This document shows positions 9,185 to 17,393 of a DNA stretch of 56,681 nucleotides, piece by piece (within the stretch, counting starts at the first letter, position 1; each line of letters starts with the position of its first letter). The notes beneath the pieces are model-generated. The model saw only the letters and a program-made list of their open reading frames with translations. It ran no database searches and was not told where the DNA came from. A program made the position numbers and the translations under genes. Origin of the DNA: Terrihalobacillus insolitus (GTDB lineage Bacteria; Bacillota; Bacilli; Bacillales; Amphibacillaceae). The stretch is taken from positions 1-56,681 of the forward strand of contig NZ_JAMQKB010000019.1 of the NCBI RefSeq assembly GCF_028416575.1, read 5' to 3'.

Positions 9185-9895
9185 ATGAAGAATAAATATG
9201 ATCTTATTTATCAGGAATTAGTAGAAAAAATTCAGTCTGGTATTCTCAGCAACGGGGATAAGCTTCCTTCCGAAAATGAATTAGCAGAGGAATACGAAAC
9301 ATCACGGGAGACAATTCGTAAAGCGCTCCATTTATTATCCCAAAATGGGTTTATCCAAAAAGTAAGGGGAAAGGGCTCATTAGTTCTTGACCGTAACAAA
9401 TTTGAATTTCCTGTTTCTGGATTAGTGAGTTTTAAAGAATTATCTAGTCGACTTGGACAAAACGTTCGTACAAAGGTACATGAGTTAATTTTGTTTCAAC
9501 CAGAATCATCTGTAAAGAATATGCTTCATTGTTCTGACGAAACGATGATTTGGAAAGTAACGAGAACTAGGAAAATTGATGGAGAAAATATTATCCTGGA
9601 TAAGGAACTAATTAGGGAAGACATCATTCCTGGTTTAACAAAATCGATATGTGAACACTCTATCTATGCATACATTGAACAGGAATTAAAGAAGGATATA
9701 AGCTTTGCCAAAAAAGAGATCGTAGTGGAAAAAGTGTCTGAAGAGGATCGAGAATTCCTTGATTTACAAGGACATGAACAAGTTGTCGTTATACGGAGTT
9801 TTGTCTACATGTCCGATGCAACCGTTTTTCAGTATACAGAGTCCAGGCATCGACCAGATAAATTTCGTTTTGTAGACTTTGCACGAAGAAATTGA
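9185..9895 (+). CDS. treR: Trehalose operon repressor TreR (GntR family)
   Basis: The 236-aa protein has an N-terminal GntR winged helix (GDKLPSENELAEEYETSRETIRKAL is the recognition region, about residues 25-50). A UTRA effector domain follows from about residue 80 (FPVSGLVSFKELS), the domain that binds trehalose-6-phosphate in TreR. It is co-directional with and 23 bp after treA, and the palindrome at 6785-6800 is its likely target, giving autoregulation of the operon. Confidence 0.92.
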   Translation: MKNKYDLIYQELVEKIQSGILSNGDKLPSENELAEEYETSRETIRKALHLLSQNGFIQKVRGKGSLVLDRNKFEFPVSGLVSFKELSSRLGQNVRTKVHELILFQPESSVKNMLHCSDETMIWKVTRTRKIDGENIILDKELIREDIIPGLTKSICEHSIYAYIEQELKKDISFAKKEIVVEKVSEEDREFLDLQGHEQVVVIRSFVYMSDATVFQYTESRHRPDKFRFVDFARRN

Positions 9896-10027
9896 AAGAA
9901 TACGCTAATGAAAGTGCGTGAGTAGGGATTTGTCCGAGGTTGGTTTCAAATAACAAAATAGGAAGTTGTACGTACTAAAAGTGTATTCGCCAAGTAATTT
10001 TTGGGTATTCGGATTATCGTGTTGGAA

Positions 10028-10047
10028 AGAGGGCTAAAAGTAGCCCT
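10028..10047. terminator. Hairpin, possible terminator after treR
   Basis: GGGCTA and TAGCCC arms around a short loop. On the minus strand it is followed by TCTTT. It could end the tre transcript or a lost minus-strand gene whose stop codon lies within it. Confidence 0.4.
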
Positions 10048-10180
10048 TCTCCATTCCCTTTGTCAGTGTGGAAATGTCTGCACCATTAATTTTTTCATAT
10101 ACCTATTCATAAGACATCGGTTGAAAGTGTAATGGTTGATCATACATTTTTCCGAATGAAGAATGAACCTCTTTAAATTT
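10034..10180 (-). pseudogene. Decayed gene fragment with an internal stop
   Basis: One minus-strand frame reads KFKEVHSSFGKMYDQPLHF...SYE, a TAG, then VYEKINGADISTLTKGMEKGYF and a stop at a terminator-like hairpin. The composition looks like real coding sequence interrupted by a nonsense codon, with no start and a shifted frame upstream. The family is not recognised. The rest of the 9896-10278 gap has no gene. Confidence 0.3.
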
Positions 10181-10278
10181 CTATTTTTTTGTTTTTTGAA
10201 ATCCCTGTATAAAACAATTTTAGCTCCCCGACCAATATGATTCATGGTGTGGCGAAAAGTCTAAGTAGTCACCAAGGT

Positions 10279-10410
10279 TCATTTAAAATAATTAACAATT
10301 AGACTAATTACTATAATCACTAATATTACTATTATCATGACTCCAGGACTTCCGAAAAATGCTCGGTCAAACAAATCATTATCTTTGTCGTTGTCCCTAT
10401 TATTCCTCAT
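10279..10410 (-). CDS. 43-aa small membrane peptide
   Basis: A minus-strand ORF with a charged N-terminus (MRNNRDNDKDNDLFDRAFFG) and one strongly hydrophobic helix rich in Ile and Val. The ATG has GAGGTAGG about 9 nt upstream. It resembles many Bacillus single-pass small proteins. Function unknown. Confidence 0.5.
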   Translation of the reverse strand: MRNNRDNDKDNDLFDRAFFGSPGVMIIVILVIIVISLIVNYFK

Positions 10411-10547
10411 TTTTCAACACCTACCTCTATAATTGGATTGCATCTATTCTTTATAATTATACAAAAAACAGATAATTAATAAGCATTAGACTGGACAGAT
10501 ATTGTCAGAAAGAGTGGACATAGAATACTACCGGCGATGAATAATGG

Positions 10548-10574
10548 GAGCCGTATGAGTTGAGAGGTTCACTG
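10548..10574 (+). other. Possible truncated group II intron domain V
   Basis: GAGCCGTATGAGTTGAGAGG followed by TTCACTG resembles the 5' strand and tip of a bacterial group II intron domain V. The expected closing strand (a TACGGTTC motif) is missing. No intron-encoded protein is nearby. A weak call made from memory of the consensus. Confidence 0.25.
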
Positions 10575-10636
10575 CAACATCTTTGTTAAAAGCCGAAAAG
10601 CTGGGGAACGAGTTCTCAAGAGCATTACTAAGTTGT

Positions 10637-10849
10637 TCAATTCGCTTGGGAATAAAGTAATTTGTATAATTCCCATAATTCTAAGAACGATTGGCTTATC
10701 GCAATAAACAGTGCCCCGATAAGAAAAAAAGTAATTAAATGTTTTTTATTTGTCCCTAATTTGTGTTCCCAAACTCCTAATGCTATAAAGTAAATCCCAA
10801 TTAAAAATAAAACTAACTCAATTAAATAAGGTAAAAATGGTAAAATCAT
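10637..10849 (-). CDS. Small membrane protein, about 70 aa
   Basis: Two hydrophobic segments (MILPFLPYLIELVLFLIGIY and LITFFLIGALFIAI) with a short polar loop. The start is the ATG at 10849, since GGGAGG lies 6 nt upstream; an earlier in-frame ATG at 10888 lacks a site. Family not recognised. Confidence 0.6.
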   Translation of the reverse strand: MILPFLPYLIELVLFLIGIYFIALGVWEHKLGTNKKHLITFFLIGALFIAISQSFLELWELYKLLYSQAN

Positions 10850-10944
10850 TGGTATCCTCCCTACATAATTTTTTGTATTAAATCCCATTTTATCATAAAA
10901 TTTCAGTTATTATTTATTGAAAATTAAAAATTTTAAAATAAATT

Positions 10945-10972
10945 ATAAAATATAGCTGGATATCCAGATATT
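10945..10972. promoter_or_regulatory. Perfect palindrome CTGGATATCCAG in an AT-rich context
   Basis: A 12-bp perfect palindrome (10956-10967) flanked by further imperfect symmetry, AAAATAT...ATATTTT. It lies about 230 bp upstream of the threonine aldolase gene and could be an operator. No regulator is adjacent. Confidence 0.35.
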
Positions 10973-11195
10973 TTAAGAAACTAGAAAAGGGTGACTACAT
11001 GTATAAAAAACGATCTATTCCATTGCTCTTGCCAATAAGATTTACGATATCCGGCTCTGGTAACCAACCTTTATTTACTCAGGAGAAACCACAAAATACT
11101 ATCGATAAGGTGCCCTTTCCTTTGTGTATCAATCTTAAATATGGTATCCCAGTGTTTTTTCTAGTAGAATGGGAGAAAAAGTGGGAGTCGAGGGT

Positions 11196-12221
11196 ATGAT
11201 AGATTTACGAAGTGACACAGTAACGAAGCCAACAGAATCAATGCGAAAAGCTGCATACGAGGCAGAGGTTGGAGATGATGTTTATGGTGAGGATCCAACC
11301 GTTAATAAGTTAGAAGAAAAAGCTGCCGAGTTACTTGGCAAGGAAGAGGCTCTATTAGTTACGAGTGGCACCCAAGGTAATCAAATTGCTGTGTTAACTC
11401 ATTGCAACCCTGGAAATGAGGTCATTATTGAAGCAAATGCACATCTATTTGTCTACGAAGGTGCATCCATGTCGGCACTAGCTGGGGTACAGCCATATAC
11501 GATACAAGGAGATCGAGGGGCGATGAATCCGAGTGATGTAGCCGCGGCAATACGTGCAGAAGACATTCATTTTCCAGAAACAGGGTTGATTTGTTTGGAA
11601 AATACACATAACAAGGCGGGCGGTGCGATTCTACCTTTTGAAAACATGGAGGCTATAGCTGAAATTGCTAGCCAAAACAATATCCCTATACATTTAGATG
11701 GGGCAAGGCTTTTTAATGCATCTGTTGCAACGGGTATTCCAATTAGTCAGTATGCAGCGTGCACAGACACGGTTCAATTTTGTTTATCAAAAGGTCTTGG
11801 CGCGCCAGTCGGTTCCATCATTGCAGGCACAAAGGAGTTCATCCAGCATGCTCGTAAATGGCGCAAACGTCTAGGTGGTGGACTACGACAGGCGGGAATA
11901 ATTGCAGCACCAGGTCTTGTTGCGTTGGAAGAAGGTGTTGAACGCTTAGTAGAGGATCACCAAAATGCCCAGTTGCTAGCGGATGGACTTGCCGCAGTAA
12001 ATGGATTGATGATAGAAAATATCGTTGAGACAAACATTATTTTAGTGAATGTAGAAGGTGCTGGATATACGGCAAATGCCTTCCTTGAAGCATTAAAGTC
12101 AGAAGGGATCCTAGCGGTAGCGTTTGGTCCGCATACGCTTCGAATGGTGACGAACTATGGTGTTTCTAATGAAGATGTTCAACACGTACTAAGTTGTGTC
12201 CAAAGTTTGTTGAGAAGCTAA
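11196..12221 (+). CDS. ltaE: Low-specificity L-threonine aldolase
   Basis: A PLP enzyme of fold type I that cleaves L-threonine or L-allo-threonine to glycine and acetaldehyde. The 341-aa protein begins MIDLRSDTVTKPT, the family N-terminus. It shows VTSGTQGNQIA, HLDGARLFNA, and the Schiff-base lysine K199 in CLSKGLGAPVGS. The ATG at 11196 is chosen over an in-frame start at 11169 because GGGAG and the family start agree. It is 70 bp from the PanE-like gene and may share its transcript. Confidence 0.93.
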   Translation: MIDLRSDTVTKPTESMRKAAYEAEVGDDVYGEDPTVNKLEEKAAELLGKEEALLVTSGTQGNQIAVLTHCNPGNEVIIEANAHLFVYEGASMSALAGVQPYTIQGDRGAMNPSDVAAAIRAEDIHFPETGLICLENTHNKAGGAILPFENMEAIAEIASQNNIPIHLDGARLFNASVATGIPISQYAACTDTVQFCLSKGLGAPVGSIIAGTKEFIQHARKWRKRLGGGLRQAGIIAAPGLVALEEGVERLVEDHQNAQLLADGLAAVNGLMIENIVETNIILVNVEGAGYTANAFLEALKSEGILAVAFGPHTLRMVTNYGVSNEDVQHVLSCVQSLLRS

Positions 12222-12291
12222 TTCATATTGTGCTTTACTTTTTTAGAAAGGCATATACTTTACGAATACTATTGAAAACAGGGGTGATTAT

Positions 12292-13212
12292 ATGAAAATC
12301 GTTGTTCTTGGTGCAGGTGCGTTAGGAGCGTACTTTGGTGCTAGATGGACTGAAGTCGGGCAAGATGTTACGTTTTTGGTAAGGGAGAAGCGAGCGAAAC
12401 AAATACGTGAACATGGTATTCAGTTACATAGTAAACAAGGTGAGTACAAGGTAAGTGATCCAAAAGTCGTAGAAGAAGTTAATGATATTCAAGATGCTGA
12501 TCTTGTTCTTCTTGCTGTAAAAGGATACCACCTCGATGGAACAATGGATACTCTAAAATCCTTAGTGAATAAAGGTGCTAAAGTCCTTCCGATTTTAAAT
12601 GGAATCGAGCATATACCCATTCTTCAGCAAGAGCTTGGTAAAGAATCTGTGCTTGGTGGGCTATCCTTCATTATTTCAACACTGGACGATAAAGGACATG
12701 TAGTTCATTCAAGTCCTTTTCATGATTTGGTTTATGGAGTATTACACCCTTCCCAGCAATCTGTGGTAGAAGAATTGGACCGAATCTCAGAGAATGCAAA
12801 AATAGGTAATAAATTAAGCGAATCCATTTCGGAGGAACTATGGAATAAATACATGTTTATTACTGCCTTTTCTGGAATCACCACTGCTTCCAATCTGCCG
12901 ATTGGCGAGATTCGAAATTACAAGGAAACGTTTGATCTAGTCAAGAATTTTTTGCAAGAGATGAAAACATTAGCGAATGGTTATGAGATACCTTTAACGG
13001 ATGAACATGTTGAAAATGCCCTAAACAAATTAAAAGGACTACCTGATGAGGCTACCTCTTCCATGCATCAAGATCGTCGGAAAGGATTAACATTAGAGGT
13101 AGATCACTTGCATGGGGGAGCGCTTCGATTAGCTGAAAAAATTGGATTAGATCTTCCATATACAAGAACAACTTATGGGCTGATAAAGCCGTTTGAAAAC
13201 GAAATGGTTTAA
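12292..13212 (+). CDS. 2-dehydropantoate 2-reductase family protein (PanE/ApbA)
   Basis: A 306-aa NADPH-dependent ketopantoate reductase-type protein. It has an N-terminal Rossmann GAGALGAYFG motif, VLLAVKGYH and the ILNGIEH substrate loop, and a helical C-terminal domain with the LWNKYMF lysine. The reaction would be ketopantoate to pantoate in coenzyme A synthesis. Bacilli often have several paralogues, so the exact substrate is not certain. A strong terminator lies about 110 bp downstream. Confidence 0.85.
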   Translation: MKIVVLGAGALGAYFGARWTEVGQDVTFLVREKRAKQIREHGIQLHSKQGEYKVSDPKVVEEVNDIQDADLVLLAVKGYHLDGTMDTLKSLVNKGAKVLPILNGIEHIPILQQELGKESVLGGLSFIISTLDDKGHVVHSSPFHDLVYGVLHPSQQSVVEELDRISENAKIGNKLSESISEELWNKYMFITAFSGITTASNLPIGEIRNYKETFDLVKNFLQEMKTLANGYEIPLTDEHVENALNKLKGLPDEATSSMHQDRRKGLTLEVDHLHGGALRLAEKIGLDLPYTRTTYGLIKPFENEMV

Positions 13213-13254
13213 ACCCATCCAAAAAATAAGGTATTTTATACTTTCTTAGCATGC

Positions 13255-13301
13255 AAAAACCTCTTCTGCTATCAGTAAGTAGTTCACTTTTGATGGAGAA
13301 A
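13255..13301 (-). repeat. Inverted partner of the 22.87-kb repeat
   Basis: Blocks AAAAACCTCTTCTG, GTAAGTAGTTCACTT-like and TGGAGAAA match the reverse complement of 22866-22914. The two copies border the accessory island in opposite orientation. Confidence 0.55.
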
Positions 13302-13323
13302 AACTTAAATAACTGATTAAATG

Positions 13324-13360
13324 GCATACCAAATCGCACTTTGATTGGTATGCTTTTTTT
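13324..13360 (+). terminator. Rho-independent terminator
   Basis: GCATACCA (13324-13331) pairs with TGGTATGC (13346-13353), followed by seven T. It probably ends the ltaE and PanE-like transcript. Confidence 0.85.
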
Positions 13361-13479
13361 CGTTGGTATATCAGTGTTTACTTGTAATTAACACAGTTTA
13401 ATTAGCACGCAAATCAACCGACCACTAACAGATGTTATCAGGGTAATTCAAATACATGTTAGAATATAGATATAAGATA

Positions 13480-13527
13480 TTGTGAAATTATGTACTTAAA
13501 CTAACGGGCAGGATAGTTGAAGAAGGA
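13480..13527 (+). repeat. Cassette-spacing repeat, copy a
   Basis: Carries TTGTGAAA, the core ACTTAAACTAACGGG, and a trailing ATAGTTGAAGAAGG. It lies 80 bp upstream of the Cdd1-like gene. The other gap sequence (13213-13607) holds only the repeat and terminator listed here. Confidence 0.6.
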
Positions 13528-13607
13528 ATATTCAGTTAATGGCTTGATGGCGAATGCAATTCGCTTATACTATAAGTAGATATATTTAATTGTAAGGAGG
13601 TGTATAA

Positions 13608-14072
13608 TTGGGCTCAAGTTATAATCCAAAGTTACCACTAACCAAATCCGAAAAAGATTCCCTAAGAAAATTCAAGATTAAGATTAGTGCAATACATAGT
13701 TTAGAGTTAGAACATATATCGAAGGTTTTAGATGTATCAATTGAAAGAGCAAAAATATTAAGGGGCTTAGCAATTTTCCAATGTGTACCTTCAATTGGAT
13801 TCAAATTAGCCGAGAAATTAGTTTATAACCTTCAGCTTTATTCATTAAATGACATAAAGGATAAAGACGGAGCTTATCTATTCGACAAATTAGAAGAAAA
13901 CCTTGGAGTTTGGACTGATGGGTGTGTGGAGGACCAGATACGTTGTGTAATTTATTTCGCTAATACTTCTAATTGTGATAAACAATGGTTTGACTTTACT
14001 GAAGAAAGAAAAAAGTATCGTAAAGATAATGGCTACCCTCAATCAAGACCGAAGAAAGCATGGTTTGATTAA
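13608..14072 (+). CDS. Helix-hairpin-helix protein of the Cdd1 ('pathogenicity locus') family
   Basis: A 154-aa protein starting at TTG 13608, with AAGGAGG upstream. The central part (about 40-120) has an HhH-like FQCVPSIGFKLAEKL segment, then LYSLNDIKDKDG and a conserved Cys/Tyr region CVEDQIRCVIYFAN. This layout matches the Cdd1 family; its molecular role is not established. It is the first small gene of the accessory island, followed 19 bp later by a VOC gene. Confidence 0.7.
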   Translation: MGSSYNPKLPLTKSEKDSLRKFKIKISAIHSLELEHISKVLDVSIERAKILRGLAIFQCVPSIGFKLAEKLVYNLQLYSLNDIKDKDGAYLFDKLEENLGVWTDGCVEDQIRCVIYFANTSNCDKQWFDFTEERKKYRKDNGYPQSRPKKAWFD

Positions 14073-14091
14073 ATATAGGAGAGTGAAAAGT

Positions 14092-14442
14092 ATGCAAACG
14101 AAACTTATGCATGTACGGGTTAATGTAAAAGATTTAATACTTGCAAGAGAATGGTATACAAACAATTTAGGTTTTAAGGTATCAGCAATATACCCTCCAG
14201 ATAAACCGAATTATATTCATTTTGAACATTCTGGTGGTGCTATTTTTGCAATTATGGAGGATGAAAATTACCCTTCTCACGGTAGATTTAACTTTAATGT
14301 AAGCGATGTTGATAATTTATGGAATCAATTAAAAGACAAAGTTGAAGTAGTGGAAGAGCTATTTTCTACTCCTTATGGGACAAGAAAATTTACTATTCGA
14401 GATATTGATGGAAATGAATTAGGATTTGTACAAGATAATTAA
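14092..14442 (+). CDS. VOC/glyoxalase-fold protein
   Basis: A 116-aa single VOC domain: KLMHVRVNVKDLILAREWYTNNLGF at the N-terminus and GTRKFTIRDIDGNELGF near the C-terminus. The family includes glyoxalases, dioxygenases and antibiotic-binding proteins; the specific role is unknown. AGGAGAGTGAAAAGT precedes the ATG. A second VOC gene follows 22 bp downstream. Confidence 0.85.
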   Translation: MQTKLMHVRVNVKDLILAREWYTNNLGFKVSAIYPPDKPNYIHFEHSGGAIFAIMEDENYPSHGRFNFNVSDVDNLWNQLKDKVEVVEELFSTPYGTRKFTIRDIDGNELGFVQDN

Positions 14443-14464
14443 ATGTTAAAGGAGTTTGTTTAAA

Positions 14465-14896
14465 ATGAACAGGATAAACATAATAACATTGGGAGTAAAA
14501 GACATTAATAAATCATTAATCTTTTATAGAGATGGTTTAGGATTTGAAACTTCTGTTAAAGAGGAAAGTCCAGGTATTGTCTTCTTTAACAATAAAGGAA
14601 CCAAATTGGCTCTATATCCATTAGATGAATTATCAAAAGATATAAAAGAAAATGAACAACTTATTAGCAAAGGATTTTCGGGTATTACCTTTGCTTTTAA
14701 TGCTAATTCGGTTGAAGAAGTAGATGAAGTAATGAAGCAAGCTGAAAAAGCAGGTGGGAAAATAGTCAAATCCCCTGAACATGTTTTTTGGGGTGGTTAC
14801 AGTGGCTATTTTTCAGACCCTGATGGTTATCATTGGGAGGTAGCTTATGCTGATATTTGGGAATTTGAAAATAATGAAATGTTAATTATAAAGTAA
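14465..14896 (+). CDS. VOC/glyoxalase-fold protein
   Basis: A 143-aa VOC protein: INIITLGVKDINKSLIFYRDGLGF at the start and GYSGYFSDPDGYHWEVAY at the end. This second motif is typical of dimeric VOC proteins with a C-terminal metal-ligand glutamate. The ATG at 14465 is 10 nt after GGAG; an in-frame TTG at 14456 is too close to the site. Probably co-transcribed with the preceding VOC gene. Confidence 0.85.
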   Translation: MNRINIITLGVKDINKSLIFYRDGLGFETSVKEESPGIVFFNNKGTKLALYPLDELSKDIKENEQLISKGFSGITFAFNANSVEEVDEVMKQAEKAGGKIVKSPEHVFWGGYSGYFSDPDGYHWEVAYADIWEFENNEMLIIK

Positions 14897-14916
14897 GATT
14901 ATAAGTATTAATGACT

Positions 14917-14962
14917 TTGTGAAACTTTACACTTAAACTAACGGGGGCGTTAGTGGAGGAAG
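14917..14962 (+). repeat. Cassette-spacing repeat, copy b
   Basis: TTGTGAAACTTT...ACTTAAACTAACGGG, then a perfect small hairpin ACTAAC-GGGGGC-GTTAGT. It follows the second VOC gene by 20 bp. Confidence 0.65.
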
Positions 14963-14997
14963 CAATTGAGGCTTGGAGCTATTTCCAAGCCCTTTTC

Positions 14998-15956
14998 TTA
15001 TTTGTCAATTTGACACTCAACTTCTGTGCCATCTAGCAAAGTCACAATCACCTTTTCATCTTTGTAGATCGTCATCTTCTCTACAAGTTTGAAGAATAAA
15101 TTCGCATCAAACGTTGTAGTTGGTGTAGCATCTTTTATAATTTCAATAAACTGCTTGGCTTTATATTTCTCGAGTTGGTTCTCGCTGGTGTACTTTTCCT
15201 CCCACTTTTGCATAAAATACTCGCTGTTTTCTATTATGGCATTAAAAACATTGATGAAAATTTGGTAGAGTACCTTATCTTCAATGTGTGTATTGTTGCA
15301 GCCCTTTTTCCCTTTCTCTGCATACTTCTTATTACATCTCCATACTTTCCTTCTAAATCGATCATCATTGGAGTTCCAAACCTTTCTGCCAAAGGCGCTG
15401 CTACAATCGCTGCATATCACCTTTCCTGCAAATGGATTATCGGTGGTTCCATAGTCTATTCTTTTAAATCCATGTTTCTCAGCAAATTTCTTTTTTCTTT
15501 CCATTTCAAGCTGTACGGCTTCCCACATGTCTTTGTCAATAATCGCGGGGTGATTGTCATCGTGGAACTTGACCGGTATTCTCTACTCTTTTCTTGGATA
15601 AATAATCAACGGTGTAGGTCTTTTGAAGAAGGACATCGCCTTTATACTTCTCATTACTCAACATCTTTCTAATACTGCCTTCATACCATTTTGCTGTTCC
15701 GTTCCAGTTTGGAACATGCTCTTCCTCAAGCTCTCTAGCAATTCGATTTGGCCCTTTCCCATCAAGGTAGTCTTTAAATATCCTTCTAACAATCTTGGCT
15801 TGTGGCTCGTTAATGATCAAGTTGCCATCTTCATCTTTGGCATATCCTAGAATTTTTGTATCGTTGATGGCGACTTTTCCCTGTTCAAATCGTCGCCTGA
15901 TTCCCCAGGTAGAGTTCTCTGAAATAGATCTAATAAACTCACTTGTAATTCCCCCC
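14998..15956 (-). pseudogene. Large serine recombinase remnant (recombinase domain and C-terminus)
   Basis: The minus strand encodes the middle and C-terminus of a phage- or plasmid-type large serine recombinase. Visible parts are SISENSTWGIRRRFEQGKV, ILGYAKDEDGN, QAKIVRRIFKDYLDG, a four-cysteine zinc ribbon (CSDCSSAF...CNKKYAEKGKKGC) and a coiled-coil tail. The catalytic N-terminal resolvase domain is absent; similarity ends near 15950. The frame shifts near 15560 between LSKKRVENTGQV and HPAIIDKDMWEAV. It is inactive and probably marks past integration of a mobile element. Confidence 0.85.
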
Positions 15957-15965
15957 CAGAAAATA

Positions 15966-15974
15966 TGCTATAAT
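15966..15974 (+). promoter_or_regulatory. Extended -10 promoter for the DUF3990 gene
   Basis: TGCTATAAT is a perfect extended -10 element 30 bp upstream of the next gene. It lies beside a run of seven C at the recombinase truncation point. The -35 is weak (TTGTAA, 20-bp spacing). Confidence 0.5.
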
Positions 15975-16004
15975 GTAAGAAAGGGAAATTAGAGGAGCAG
16001 GAAC

Positions 16005-16547
16005 TTGTTAGAAAAATTTAATATTAGTTATCATGGCACAATCAGTGATTATGCAGATAAAATTGTGGGCAATATAGATATAACAGCAGGTAGGACATTC
16101 ACAGATTTTGGGCAAGGGTTCTATGTGACAAATAACATGAACCAGGCAGAAAAGTGGGCATTAAAGAAATTTAACGACTATAAAGAAATGAACCAAATGT
16201 TGTTCCCAACTATTATTGTGCTGGAATTAGATATTGAAAAACTAAGCCGTTTAAATGGGCAAGAGTTTGAAAATCCTTCTACACTATGGGCCAACTTTGT
16301 TTATAATTGTAGAAGAATTGGTAAACGTGGCGGTCTATATCATCAAGATGATTATGTTTGTGGTCCCCTGGCGGACGGAAAGATTGTACCGCTTCTAAAG
16401 CGACTAGAAAGTCAGAGAATTAGTTTTGAACAATTTCATCAAGGTATCATGCCCTATACAGAAATCAGTAACCAACTATCACTAAACACATTACAAGCAA
16501 TAAAATGTATTAAATACATGGAGGTGAAACGCATTGACATTAAATAA
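16005..16547 (+). CDS. DUF3990 protein (ADP-ribosyltransferase-like fold)
   Basis: A 180-aa protein with the DUF3990 pattern: ISYHGTISDYADKI, FTDFGQGFYVTNN(M)NQAEKWA, and a later segment ending in VCGPLADGKIVP. The family is distantly related to ADP-ribosyltransferases; an H...FYxT...A-type NAD pocket fits. TTG start at 16005 with AGGAG 8 nt upstream. The next small gene overlaps it by 14 bp. DUF3990 genes are commonly paired with small DUF3791-like genes, so a toxin-antitoxin-like pair is an inference. Confidence 0.75.
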   Translation: MLEKFNISYHGTISDYADKIVGNIDITAGRTFTDFGQGFYVTNNMNQAEKWALKKFNDYKEMNQMLFPTIIVLELDIEKLSRLNGQEFENPSTLWANFVYNCRRIGKRGGLYHQDDYVCGPLADGKIVPLLKRLESQRISFEQFHQGIMPYTEISNQLSLNTLQAIKCIKYMEVKRIDIK

Positions 16548-16764
16548 ATATAACTTCGATGAAATGGACATGGAATTCATTTTAGATGTTCAATTTGAAC
16601 TAGAAAAACATTTTGGAAAAGAGGCATCTACCGTTTTAGTTCAGTCGGATTTCTTAAAGAGGCTAGCAGATGATCCAATGTATGTTCACCATTATGATGA
16701 AACATATTGGGCGGAGCGAATTCGGGCACTTCATGTGAAAAAATCTAATAGTACGGTAAACTAG
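16534..16764 (+). CDS. Small DUF3791-like partner protein
   Basis: A 76-aa acidic protein (FILDVQFELEKHFGKEASTVL, then YDETYWAERI) overlapping the DUF3990 gene by 14 bp with translation-coupling geometry; the ribosome site GGAGGTGAAACGCA lies inside the upstream gene. It uses TTG at 16534. Likely function: partner or antitoxin for the upstream gene, inferred from position and size only. Confidence 0.6.
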   Translation: MTLNKYNFDEMDMEFILDVQFELEKHFGKEASTVLVQSDFLKRLADDPMYVHHYDETYWAERIRALHVKKSNSTVN

Positions 16765-17180
16765 GAAGAAGTAGCTAATACAGTGATTAGTTACTCCTTC
16801 CTTGTTTTATAAGAGCCGCAACTTACAAATCAGGAAAAGCAGCAGTTTTCTCGCAGCCATTCATTTTATATTCCATACCGTTATTTGCGGTCCAGAATTC
16901 GAGCTGCGGACCAATTTTCGGCCCATGTCTACTTTTTGGTCCGCTTTTTCCGGGCCATATGAATCTATTACGTCCATAACGCTATTTAAACATCAAGTAC
17001 TGTTAATGAGATGAAACCAGTATAATCTAAAGCAACACTTCTGCAAAATTCTGTGGATAATCTACTTTACAATCGTTTTTGTGGACAACTTTGTGGAGTA
17101 AGGTACTTATTTTGGGATAAGTTCACTTTGGTTGTCATGAATAAATAAGAGTGATCATTTGAAGGTGTGGATATAAAAAC
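16765..17180. other. 416-bp gap with GCGGACC/GGTCCGC motifs and DnaA-like boxes
   Basis: No credible gene. The left part has scattered GCGGTCC, GCGGACC and GGTCCGC motifs resembling the repeats at 24.3-24.7 kb. The right part has TGTGGATAA (17052-17060), a perfect match to the DnaA-box consensus in reverse, and a close match TGTGGACAA (17080-17088). Confidence 0.4.
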
Positions 17181-17393
17181 TTAACCTTCCTTATTCAACC
17201 TCTCAAATTCTTCTTCAAAACACATAAACCAATAGCCGAATTCATCTTCCTTACAAATCGCATACCTAACTTCATTTATCCCATCTACTCCAAAATGATG
17301 TGCCGATACTCTTTCAACTTGAATATCCTTATCAAAGTAACGATATACCATCAAAGCATTCGATTTTTGAATTCTGTTTTTTTGTGTCACCAT
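17181..17393 (-). CDS. Hypothetical small protein, 70 aa
   Basis: A minus-strand ORF (MVTQKNRIQKSNALMVYRYF...YAICKEDEFGYWFMCFEEEF). The composition is coding-like, with an aromatic and acidic C-terminus, but the ribosome site is weak. Family not recognised. Confidence 0.45.
   Translation of the reverse strand: MVTQKNRIQKSNALMVYRYFDKDIQVERVSAHHFGVDGINEVRYAICKEDEFGYWFMCFEEEFERLNKEG

Noticed and set aside
10999..11199. A 66-codon ORF before ltaE
   Set aside because: It has only a weak ribosome site, Pro/aromatic-rich composition without a pattern, and it runs into the ltaE start. Not convincing as a gene.
16802..17014. ORF of 70 codons
   Set aside because: It lies in repeat-like GCGGACC sequence, begins without a ribosome site, and its composition is not protein-like.
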